Positions 45,338 through 53,055 of a stretch of DNA of 64,000 bases are shown here, piece by piece. The position numbers were made by a program, and so were the translations under genes. The stretch's first letter is position 1. Each line of letters opens with the position of its first letter. Below the pieces are notes generated by a model. That model was not told the origin of the DNA and ran no database searches. It saw nothing but the letters and a program-made list of their open reading frames with translations. Source of the DNA: Streptomyces sp. NBC_00568 (GTDB lineage Bacteria; Actinomycetota; Actinomycetes; Streptomycetales; Streptomycetaceae); assembly GCF_026341855.1 (NCBI RefSeq), contig NZ_JAPENW010000001.1:4579001-4643000 (forward strand), in the 5' to 3' direction.

Positions 45338-47431
45338 ATGGGGCCCGAGAAGGCCGGAAAGACGAGGAGAGGCCCGGGACGGCGCGCCGCAGTGCCCTGG
45401 CTGCTGCTCGGGCTGTGGGTGGCCGTGCTGGCCGCCGTCGGGCCGTTCGCGGCGAAGCTCGCGGACGTGCAGCACGACCGTGCCGTGGACTATCTGCCGG
45501 CGAGCGCCGACTCCACCCAGGTGGCGAAGATCGAGGACCGGCTGCCCGGCGGGGAAGCCACCGAACTGGTGCTCGTCTACCACCGCGACGGAGGGCTTCG
45601 CGCCGCCGACCGGACCACGGCGGCCCGCCAGGTCGCCGCGATCACCCGGGCGAACCCGCTCACCGGCACCCCCGAGGCCGTGCCGTCCCGGGACGGCAGC
45701 ACGGTGATGTACGCGGTCTCCAGCACCGCGCCCGGCACCGACGAGGAGAAGCGCGACGCGTTCGTGAACGACGTACGCGACGTCGCCCGCGGAACGGACG
45801 GGATGAGCGTCGACGTCGGCGGGCCCGGCGCACTGGCCACCGACGCCGCCGGGGTGTACGACTCCCTCGGCGGACCGCTGCTCTACACCACCGTCGGCGT
45901 GGTCGCCGTCCTGCTGATCGTCATCTACCGCAGCCCGCTGCTGTGGCTCGTGCCGCTCGCCGTCGCGGGCGTCGCCGACTATCTGTCGATGGGCGTCGCC
46001 TACGGACTCCACCAGGCGTTCGGCACGAGCGTCTCCGGCCAGAGCTCGGGCGTGATGACGATCCTCGTCTTCGGCGCCGGAACCGACTACGCGCTGCTGA
46101 TCATCTCCCGCTACCGCGAGGAACTGCGGCGCGTGGAACGGCCCTACGACGCCATGAAGGTGGCCCTGCGCGGCTGCGGGCCCGCCGTGCTGGCCTCCTC
46201 CGGCACCGTCGCCGCCGGACTGCTCTGCCTGCTCGCCGCCGACCTCAACAGCAGCCGGGGCATGGGCCCGACGGGCACCGTCGGGGTGCTCTGCGCCCTT
46301 GTCGCCATGCTGACTCTGCTGCCCGCCGTCCTCGTCCTGCTCGGGCGCCGGGTGTTCTGGCCGCTCGTCCCCGCCTTCGGCGCCGAACCCAGGCAGCGGC
46401 GGAGCCTGTTCGCCGCGATGGGGTCCTCCGCCGGACGCCGGCCGCTCGTCGTCCTCGCGGGCGGAGCCGTCCTGCTCGGGGCACTCGCCCTCGGCGCGCT
46501 GAACCTGCCGGGCCCGCTCAAGCAGCAGGACTCCTTCGTCGACCGGCCCGAGTCGGTCGCCGCGATGGAGACACTCGCCCGCGCCTACCCGGGGCAGGGC
46601 ACCCAGCCGATCACCGTGATCACCCCCACCGGGCGGGCGGACGCGGCGCTGGCCGAGGTGCGCGGCCACGCCGGCGTCACGAGCGCCGAGCGCGGACGCA
46701 GCGGCGGAGGCTGGACGGAGATCTCCGTCATCGCGCGCGGCGCGCCCCAGTCGGCGGCGGAGACCGCCACGATCAAGGCCCTGCGCGCGGACCTCGACGG
46801 ATCGTACGTGGGTGGCCCGAGCGCCCAGCACATCGATCTCCAGGACACCAACTCCCGCGACCGGCTCGTCGTCGTACCGATCGTCCTCGTCTCGGTGCTG
46901 CTGATCCTGGGCCTGCTGCTGCGGTCGCTCGTCGCCCCGCTGCTGCTCGTCGCCGCCGTCATCGCGGTGTGGGGAGCGGCGCTCGGCATCGGCGGCCTCG
47001 TCTTCGGACCGCTGTTCGGGTTCGAGGGGACCGATCCCGGCCTCGGCCTGCTGTCCTTCGTGTTCCTGGTCGCCCTCGGCGTCGACTACGGGATCTTCAT
47101 CATGCACCGGATGCGGGAGGAGTCCCTCTCCGGTGCCGAACCGGCCGCCGCCGCGCTCACCGCGCTGCGCAGCACGGGAGGCGTGATCGCCTCGGCCGGC
47201 CTCGTCCTCGCGGCCACCTTCGCGGTGCTCACGAACATGGGGCTCGTCCAGCTCGTCGAGCTCGGCTTCGTCATCTCGGTCGGGGTGCTGCTCGACACCT
47301 TCCTCGTCCGTACGTACCTGGTGACCAGCGCGAGCGTGGCGCTGGGGCGGAAGGTGTGGTGGCCGGGCGGCCTCTCGCGCAGGCCGGACACCGAGGCGGC
47401 GGGGCAGCAGGAGCCCGTCGCCGTCGGCTGA
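45338..47431 (+). CDS. MMPL family transporter (RND-type)
   Basis: 697 residues. Two halves, each with a large periplasm-facing loop (about 55-190 and 385-520) and a hydrophobic cluster. VFGAGTDYALLIISRYREELRR and VFLVALGVDYGIFIMHRMREE are the paired MMPL motifs with their Asp-Tyr residues in the proton-relay segments. MMPL proteins export lipids, antibiotics or peptides. ATG 45338 follows GAAGGGGGGA. It is followed by a two-component system; a hairpin separates them. Confidence 0.93.
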   Translation: MGPEKAGKTRRGPGRRAAVPWLLLGLWVAVLAAVGPFAAKLADVQHDRAVDYLPASADSTQVAKIEDRLPGGEATELVLVYHRDGGLRAADRTTAARQVAAITRANPLTGTPEAVPSRDGSTVMYAVSSTAPGTDEEKRDAFVNDVRDVARGTDGMSVDVGGPGALATDAAGVYDSLGGPLLYTTVGVVAVLLIVIYRSPLLWLVPLAVAGVADYLSMGVAYGLHQAFGTSVSGQSSGVMTILVFGAGTDYALLIISRYREELRRVERPYDAMKVALRGCGPAVLASSGTVAAGLLCLLAADLNSSRGMGPTGTVGVLCALVAMLTLLPAVLVLLGRRVFWPLVPAFGAEPRQRRSLFAAMGSSAGRRPLVVLAGGAVLLGALALGALNLPGPLKQQDSFVDRPESVAAMETLARAYPGQGTQPITVITPTGRADAALAEVRGHAGVTSAERGRSGGGWTEISVIARGAPQSAAETATIKALRADLDGSYVGGPSAQHIDLQDTNSRDRLVVVPIVLVSVLLILGLLLRSLVAPLLLVAAVIAVWGAALGIGGLVFGPLFGFEGTDPGLGLLSFVFLVALGVDYGIFIMHRMREESLSGAEPAAAALTALRSTGGVIASAGLVLAATFAVLTNMGLVQLVELGFVISVGVLLDTFLVRTYLVTSASVALGRKVWWPGGLSRRPDTEAAGQQEPVAVG

Positions 47432-47516
47432 GCCGCCCGGCTCGCACCCGGGGCCGGGCCGACAGGGCCTTCGCACCCCGGACACCGAGCCGGCCGGCCC
47501 TCGCACACCGGACATC

Positions 47517-47546
47517 GGGCGCCCCTCCTCTCCCGGAGGGGCGCCC
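47517..47546 (+). terminator. Strong hairpin between MMPL and the kinase gene
   Basis: GGGCGCCCCTCC, TCTCCC loop, GGAGGGGCGCCC: a perfect 12-bp GC-rich stem ending 19 bp before the kinase GTG. It could lower read-through into the kinase or sequester its ribosome site, which lies just downstream (GGAGG at about 47553). Confidence 0.65.
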
Positions 47547-47565
47547 CCTCACGGAGGATGAAGCG

Positions 47566-48852
47566 GTGGACGTCAAACGCATGCTGCGCCTCACCGGCTT
47601 CGGACACGGGGGGAGCGTCGCCCCGGCGCGGATCCTGTGCCAGGACGCGCTGCTCGCCGGTGTGCTGCTGATCGCCGATGTCACCGTGGCGCTCACCGTG
47701 CACGCCGACGGCCGTGATCCGGACGCGCTCGGCTGGACCCTGCTGATCGCCGCGCACATTCCCGTCGTCTGGCGGCGGCGCGCCCCGCTCGCCGCGTTCC
47801 TCGCGCTCGTCGCCTGCGTAGGGCCGTACCACGCGCTCGACTTCGACCACGAAGCGCCGCTGCTCGTCTCGATGACCGCGCTGTTCACCGTCGCCGTCAC
47901 GGGGCGCCCGCTGCGCTCCCTGGTCATCGGCAGCGGTGTCATCGGCATCATGCTCACGGTCAAGTTCGGGCAGGGCGCCGCCGAGGGCGCCGAGGCGCTG
48001 CGCATCACCGGCTGGATCGTCGCGTTCATCGTCCTCGGCGTGTACGTCCGGGTGCACGGGCAGTACTTCGCCGAGGTCGTCGAACGTGCCGAGCGCGCCG
48101 AACGCACCCGAGAGGAGGAGGCCCGCCGCCGGGTCGCCGAGGAACGTCTGCGCATCGCCCGTGACCTGCACGATCTGCTCGCCCACAGCATCACCCTGAT
48201 CGGCGTGCAGACCTCCGTCGCCGCGCACGTCCTGGCCGCCGACCCCGACCGCCTCGACCGGACGGCCGTCGCCGAGGCCCTCGACGACATCTCCGAGACC
48301 TGCCGGACCGCGCGCGGTGAACTGCGGACCACATTGGAGGTGCTGCGCGCCTCCGAGCACGGCGGAGGCGACGGGCGGGGCCCGCTGCCCGGCCTCGACG
48401 GAGTGCCCGATCTCGTGGCGGCGGCGCGTTCGGCGGGCGCGAAGGTGGAGGCGCCGACCGGGGTACGGGCGGACAACGTTCCCTCCGCCGTGGGCGCCGC
48501 CGCCTATCGCATCGTCCAGGAGGCGCTGACCAACGCGGTACGGCACGCGGGCCCCGACGTGACGGTCCGGGTGGACCTGCGCACGGACGGCTGGGCCCTG
48601 CGCGTGACGGTCACCGACGACGGTATCGGCGACGCGGGCGGCCCGCCCGGCTTCGGCCTGATGGGCATGGGGGAACGGGCTCGTAGTGTGGGCGGCACGG
48701 TGGAGGCCCGGACACGGGAAGGGGGCGGCTTCGAGGTGCTGGCGGTGCTGCCCCTGCGGAGCGTGCCCGAACAGCAGACGGCCCTGCTCGATTCCGCGCC
48801 AGGGCCCGGTTCCGCGGCCGCGGCCGAAGCCGGAAGGGGCGAGGCCCGATGA
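47566..48852 (+). CDS. NarL-type sensor histidine kinase
   Basis: 428 residues. Several hydrophobic segments (about residues 20-160), a coiled linker rich in Arg/Glu, a HisKA_3 region RIARDLHDLLAHSITLIGVQ with the phospho-accepting His, and an HATPase (VQEALTNAVRHAG; TVTDDGIGD; GFGLMGMGERARSVGG). GTG 47566 (MDVKRMLRL) behind GGAGG; the ATG at 47559 is in a different frame. It overlaps the response-regulator ATG by ATGA. Signal unknown; the MMPL exporter is a likely target. Confidence 0.92.
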   Translation: MDVKRMLRLTGFGHGGSVAPARILCQDALLAGVLLIADVTVALTVHADGRDPDALGWTLLIAAHIPVVWRRRAPLAAFLALVACVGPYHALDFDHEAPLLVSMTALFTVAVTGRPLRSLVIGSGVIGIMLTVKFGQGAAEGAEALRITGWIVAFIVLGVYVRVHGQYFAEVVERAERAERTREEEARRRVAEERLRIARDLHDLLAHSITLIGVQTSVAAHVLAADPDRLDRTAVAEALDDISETCRTARGELRTTLEVLRASEHGGGDGRGPLPGLDGVPDLVAAARSAGAKVEAPTGVRADNVPSAVGAAAYRIVQEALTNAVRHAGPDVTVRVDLRTDGWALRVTVTDDGIGDAGGPPGFGLMGMGERARSVGGTVEARTREGGGFEVLAVLPLRSVPEQQTALLDSAPGPGSAAAAEAGRGEAR

Positions 48853-49526
48853 CCATCCGGGTGCTCCTGGCCGATGACCAGAACCTCGTGCGGGCCGCGT
48901 TCGCCATGCTCGTGGAGTCGGCACGGGACATGGAGGTGGTCGGGCAGGCGGCCACCGGGCGGGAGGCCGTCGAACTGGCGCGCAGCGAGCGGGCCGACCT
49001 GATCGTGATGGACATCCGCATGCCCGACCTGGACGGCATCGAGGCGACCCGGCTCATCGCGGCCGACGAGAGCCTGGCCGGGGTCAGGGTGCTCGTCCTC
49101 ACCACGTACGACACCGACGAGCACATCGTGGAGGCCCTGCGCGCGGGCGCCTCCGGCTTCCTGGTGAAGGACACCCGGCCCGCCGAACTTCTCGACGCGA
49201 TCCGCACGGTGGCCGCCGGGGACGCGCTGCTCTCACCGGGCCCGACGGCCCGCCTGGTCGCCCGCTTCCTGCGCGCCCCCTCGGTTCCCGCGCTCGCGGT
49301 GGGCGGCCCCGAGGGGCTCTCCGAGCGCGAGCGCGAGGTGCTCACCCTGGTCGCGCGCGGACTCAACAACACCGAGATCGCGAAGGCGCTCGGGCTCAGT
49401 CCGCTCACCGCGAAGACCCACGTCAGCCGCATCATGGGCAAGCTGGGCGCCCGCGACCGGACCCAGCTGGTCATCGTGGCGTACGAATCGGGCCTCGTGA
49501 CCCCGGGAGACGCGGGCCAGGCCTGA
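48849..49526 (+). CDS. NarL/LuxR-type response regulator
   Basis: 225 residues. Receiver domain with phospho-accepting Asp55 (LIVMDIRMPDLDG) and acidic pair at the N-terminus (LLADDQ), then a C-terminal LuxR HTH (LSEREREVLTLVARGLNNTEIAKALGLSPLTAKTHVSRIMGKL). It is the partner of the upstream kinase and probably binds the TACTCCC/GGGAGTA dyad before the MMPL gene. Confidence 0.94.
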   Translation: MTIRVLLADDQNLVRAAFAMLVESARDMEVVGQAATGREAVELARSERADLIVMDIRMPDLDGIEATRLIAADESLAGVRVLVLTTYDTDEHIVEALRAGASGFLVKDTRPAELLDAIRTVAAGDALLSPGPTARLVARFLRAPSVPALAVGGPEGLSEREREVLTLVARGLNNTEIAKALGLSPLTAKTHVSRIMGKLGARDRTQLVIVAYESGLVTPGDAGQA

Positions 49527-49627
49527 TCCGGCGGCGCGCGCGACGAGCCCCGGCGGGTGGCCGCACCGGTCCGTCATGACGGCAGAGCGAACTGACGTCT
49601 CGTCAACACGCCGTGGAAGCACGGGTA

Positions 49628-49656
49628 TTGCTGTGACACCCGGGGCACATTAGGTT
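49628..49656 (+). promoter_or_regulatory. Promoter of the sialidase gene
   Basis: TTGCTG at 49628-49633, a 17-bp spacer, and TAGGTT at 49651-49656, a reasonable fit to the housekeeping sigma pattern. Transcription would begin near 49663, just before the shared operator motif. Confidence 0.5.
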
Positions 49657-49670
49657 CTCCAGGACATCCC

Positions 49671-49682
49671 ACGTCCTATGTC
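49671..49682 (+). promoter_or_regulatory. Shared 12-bp operator motif before the sialidase
   Basis: ACGTCCTATGTC, continued by CGACGTAG to give an inverted repeat CTATGTC-C-GACGTAG with one mismatch. An 11/12 match (ACGTCCTACGTC) occurs upstream of the importer binding-protein gene at 57726-57737. Position just after the predicted start site suits repression by the FadR-type regulator. Confidence 0.6.
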
Positions 49683-49703
49683 CGACGTAGTCCAGGGAGT
49701 GCC

Positions 49704-50915
49704 ATGACCAGCATGAGCCGCATGGTCGCGTTCGCAGCAGCCGCCGGACTCCTCACCGCCCTCGCCGCCACCGGCGGCACCGCCTCCGCCGCGCCCCTGG
49801 CCGGCCGGGGCTGCACCTCATCCGTCCCGTACACCGCGGGCCAGGAGGGCTATGACACGTACCGCATCCCCGCGACCGTCACGACCCGGGCCGGCACGCT
49901 GCTCGCCTTCGCCGAGGGGCGGCACAGCGGCGCGGGCGACACCGGGAACATCGATGTCGTCGTCAGACGTTCGTCCGACGGCGGCTGCACCTGGGGCCCG
50001 CTCCGGGTCGTCGCGTCCGGCGGCGGCGACACCCGCGGCAACCCGGCGCCGGTGGTGGACCCCCGGACCGGCCGGATCGTCCTCCTCACGTCCTACAACA
50101 GCGGTGCCGTGACCGAGGCGCAGATCATGCGGGGCGAGGTCACCGTGGAACAGAGCCGGCGCGTCTTCGTCCAGACCAGCCGCGACGACGGGCGGCACTT
50201 CTCCGCCCCGCGGGACATCACGGACCGGGCGAAGCTGCCGAGCTGGCGCTGGTACGCCACCGGCCCCGGTCACGCGATCGCCCTGCGCCACGGACCGCAC
50301 GCCGGGCGCCTGGTCGTGCCCGCCAACCACTCGGCCGCCCCGCCCGCCGGGTCCGCCGACACCGGTCAGGAGCCCAAGTACTACGGGGCGCACGCGCTCT
50401 ACAGCGACGACGGCGGGCTCCGCTGGCGGCTCGGCTTCATCGACGACTCGTACGACGGGACCATCAACGCCAACGAGAGCACGATGGCCGAACTCCCCGA
50501 CGGAAGGCTCTACTTCAGCTCGCGCGACCAGAACGGCACGAGCCCCGGCAACCGCCTCGACGCCTACTCCAGCGACGGCGCCGAGACCCTGGACCGCCCC
50601 TTCGCCGTCCAGCCCACCCTGAACGACGTCCCCGTCGTCCAGGGCAGCGTCCTCCAGCTGACCGGCCCCTCCGCCCCGCTCCTCTTCTCCGGCCCCTCCG
50701 TCCCCACCGCCCGCCGGTCGATGGCCGTCTGGCGCAGTACGACGGGCGGCGCCGCCTTCGTGAAGGCGACCACCCTGTCCACACAGCGAGCCGCCTACTC
50801 GGACCTCGTCCAGCTCGGCGCCTCCCGGGTCGGCATCCTCTACGAGACCGGCGTCGCGGGACCGTACGAGACGATCGAGTTCCGGCGCCTGCCGGTGAAC
50901 GGGCCGCGGGGGTAG
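49704..50915 (+). CDS. Secreted sialidase (GH33)
   Basis: 403 residues. Signal peptide MTSMSRMVAFAAAAGLLTALAATGGTASA, then YRIP (the (F/Y)RIP motif with the Arg of the catalytic triad) and Asp-boxes SSDGGCTW, SRDDGRHF and SDDGGLRW. It should release sialic acids from glycans outside the cell. ATG 49704 follows CAGGGAGT. It lies next to a sialate-lyase-like gene and importer in divergent orientation. Confidence 0.9.
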   Translation: MTSMSRMVAFAAAAGLLTALAATGGTASAAPLAGRGCTSSVPYTAGQEGYDTYRIPATVTTRAGTLLAFAEGRHSGAGDTGNIDVVVRRSSDGGCTWGPLRVVASGGGDTRGNPAPVVDPRTGRIVLLTSYNSGAVTEAQIMRGEVTVEQSRRVFVQTSRDDGRHFSAPRDITDRAKLPSWRWYATGPGHAIALRHGPHAGRLVVPANHSAAPPAGSADTGQEPKYYGAHALYSDDGGLRWRLGFIDDSYDGTINANESTMAELPDGRLYFSSRDQNGTSPGNRLDAYSSDGAETLDRPFAVQPTLNDVPVVQGSVLQLTGPSAPLLFSGPSVPTARRSMAVWRSTTGGAAFVKATTLSTQRAAYSDLVQLGASRVGILYETGVAGPYETIEFRRLPVNGPRG

Positions 50916-50948
50916 CGGGTCCCCGCCGGGCAGGGCGTCCGGCCCGGC

Positions 50949-51004
50949 GGCTGGAGCAGACCCGCCGGCCGGAGCAGCCCTGCCCCGGCTAGAGCAGACC
51001 CGCC
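50949..51004. repeat. Three 18-bp direct repeats at the sialidase/lyase convergence
   Basis: GGCTGGAGCAGACCCGCC at 50949, a variant at 50967 and GGCTAGAGCAGACCCGCC at 50987. The third copy overlaps the last codons of the convergent lyase gene. Confidence 0.6.
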
Positions 51005-51924
51005 CCCGCCAGATACTTCCCGACCCGCTCGACCTCCTCCTGCGACAGCGGCACCTGGGGTTCCGCCGTCGCGGGGCAGTCGATGACGCCCCGCAGGAAC
51101 AGCGCGGCCTTGAAGGCGCCGAGGGCCGAGGAACTGCCGCCCATCCGGGCCGGATCGCCGACGCCCACCATGCCGAACAGCTCGCACAGCCGCTCCTGCT
51201 CCGCCCGGGCCCGCTCCCGGTCGCCCGCCACGCACAGGTCGTACAGGCGCACGTAGCCCGCCGGGTCCACATTGGCCAGGCCGGGGACCGCGCCGTCCGC
51301 GCCGAGCGCCAGCGCCGAGTCGGCGACCACCTCGGAGCCGGTGAGCGCGGTGAAGCCGCTGATGCCGGGATGGTTGCGAGCCCCGCTGACGACCGCGCGG
51401 AAGGAACCGAGGTCACCGCTGGAGTCCTTGAGCCCGGCCAGGACGCCGTCGGCGGCGAGTTCGAGGACCAGTTCGGGGCTCAGTCGGGTGTGGACGGAGG
51501 CAGGCAGGTCGTACGCGAAGACGGGGAGCGACGCGCCGGCGGCGACGGCGCGGAAGTGGCGGGCGATCTCCGCGGGATGGGTGCGTGTGTAGAACGGGGC
51601 CGTGACGACGATCGCGTCCGCGCCCGCGGCCCGGGCCGCCCGCGCGTGGTCCAGGACGCGCGGCGTCGTCATGTCGATCGCACCGGCCAGGACGGGAAGC
51701 CGGCCGGCGACGTGCCCCACCGCCGTCTCCACCACGAGCCTGCGCTGCGCGTCCGTCAGATAGGCCACCTCGGACGTGGAGCCGAGGACGAACAGACCGT
51801 GCACCCCGCCGTCCAGCAGATGGTCGATCAGCCGGGTGAGCGACGGGACGTCCACCTCGCGGTCCGGTGTCAGGGGCGTGCAGACGGGCGGTACGACACC
51901 GGTCAGCGGGGCGGGGAAGGTCAT
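50989..51924 (-). CDS. DapA-family aldolase, N-acetylneuraminate lyase-like
   Basis: 311 residues. LTGVVPPVCTPLTPDREVD at the N-terminus, GSTSEVAYLTDAQR (the carboxylate-binding G-x-T-x-E), the catalytic Tyr in VFAYDLP, and the Schiff-base Lys in GLKDSSGD. The family includes dihydrodipicolinate synthase and sialate lyase; the sialidase and importer around it favour sialic-acid cleavage to N-acetylmannosamine and pyruvate. Overlaps the ATPase gene stop by ATGA. Confidence 0.85.
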   Translation of the reverse strand: MTFPAPLTGVVPPVCTPLTPDREVDVPSLTRLIDHLLDGGVHGLFVLGSTSEVAYLTDAQRRLVVETAVGHVAGRLPVLAGAIDMTTPRVLDHARAARAAGADAIVVTAPFYTRTHPAEIARHFRAVAAGASLPVFAYDLPASVHTRLSPELVLELAADGVLAGLKDSSGDLGSFRAVVSGARNHPGISGFTALTGSEVVADSALALGADGAVPGLANVDPAGYVRLYDLCVAGDRERARAEQERLCELFGMVGVGDPARMGGSSSALGAFKAALFLRGVIDCPATAEPQVPLSQEEVERVGKYLAGAGLL

Positions 51925-53024
51925 GAGGGCTCCCGGATGTGCTGCTGGAACGGAAGATCGGCCAGGGCGGTGGCCTCCGCGGCGGACACGGCCTGCGCGA
52001 CCAGGGCGCGCGTCGACCGGCCCTCCTCCACAGGATGGTGACACCGGAAGCGGTGGCCCGGCGTCGACGCGGCCGTGAAGTCGGGCATCAGGGTGGCGCA
52101 CTCCTCGTCCGCCTTCCAGCAGCGGGTGCGGAAGGGGCAGCCGCTCGGCGGACGCGTCGCCGAAGGGACGGGTCCGCTCAGCGGAATCGGGTCGACCGGA
52201 TCCAGCAGGCCCGGAGTCGCCGAGAACAGGGCCCGGGTGTACGGGTGACGGGAACGGTCGGTGACCTCGTCGGCCGGCGACTCCTCCACGATCCGGCCGA
52301 GGTACATCGTGATCACCCGGTCGCTCATCCGCCGTACCGTCTGGATGTCGTGGGACACGAACACCAGGGCGAGGCCCAGGCGTTCCTTCAGATCGAGGAG
52401 AAGGTTGAGGATCTGCGCGCGGACCGACACGTCCAGCGCGCTCGTCGGTTCGTCGGCCACCACCAGGTCGGGATCCAGGGCCAGGGCGCGGGCGATCGCC
52501 ACGCGCTGGCGCTGACCGCCGGAGAGCTGGCCGGGAAGGGCGTCCGCGAGGGCCCGGGGCAGCCCGACCAGGGACATCAACTCCTTGACCCGGTCCGCCC
52601 GTTCGGCCGCGGTGCCGCGCCGGTGCACATCCAGCGGGTCGCGCAGGATCCGGCGTACGGGCAGTCGGCGGTTCAGAGCCGTCGACGGGTCCTGGAAGAT
52701 CATGCCCGTGCTGCCGCCGACGGCGGTGCGCCGTTCGTCCGGCCTCAGGGACCACAGGTCACGGCCGCGGAAGGTCACCGTGCCGGAGGTCGGCCGCTGC
52801 ACCCCCACGAGCACCTTCGCGAGCGTCGACTTGCCGCAGCCCGACTCGCCGACGACGCCGGTCGTCTCGCCGGGCACGACGGTGAGATCGGCGCCGGTCA
52901 GGGCGTACACCCGGTCCCGGGTGAACACACCGCCGCTGCGGGCCTTGTGGACGACATGCGCGTCGGTGAGCCGGACGAGCGCGTCCGTCCGGTGGACCCC
53001 GTCCTCCCGCACCGGCGCGGTCAT
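51921..53024 (-). CDS. ABC importer ATP-binding subunit (DppF/OppF-like)
   Basis: 367 residues. Walker A GESGCGKST, signature LSGGQRQRVAIARALALDPDLVVADEPTSALD, and the oligopeptide-importer C-terminal motif with FRTRCWKADEEC (iron-sulfur-type Cys region common in DppF). It energises uptake. Last gene before the lyase in a leftward operon. Confidence 0.93.
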   Translation of the reverse strand: MTAPVREDGVHRTDALVRLTDAHVVHKARSGGVFTRDRVYALTGADLTVVPGETTGVVGESGCGKSTLAKVLVGVQRPTSGTVTFRGRDLWSLRPDERRTAVGGSTGMIFQDPSTALNRRLPVRRILRDPLDVHRRGTAAERADRVKELMSLVGLPRALADALPGQLSGGQRQRVAIARALALDPDLVVADEPTSALDVSVRAQILNLLLDLKERLGLALVFVSHDIQTVRRMSDRVITMYLGRIVEESPADEVTDRSRHPYTRALFSATPGLLDPVDPIPLSGPVPSATRPPSGCPFRTRCWKADEECATLMPDFTAASTPGHRFRCHHPVEEGRSTRALVAQAVSAAEATALADLPFQQHIREPS

Positions 53025-53055
53025 CGGACCGCCCCGGGCGCCATCGGCGGAATCG

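Noticed and set aside
44633..47515. A 960-codon open frame on the minus strand across the TerB-like and MMPL genes
   Set aside because: Antisense shadow of MMPL; no domain or ribosome site.
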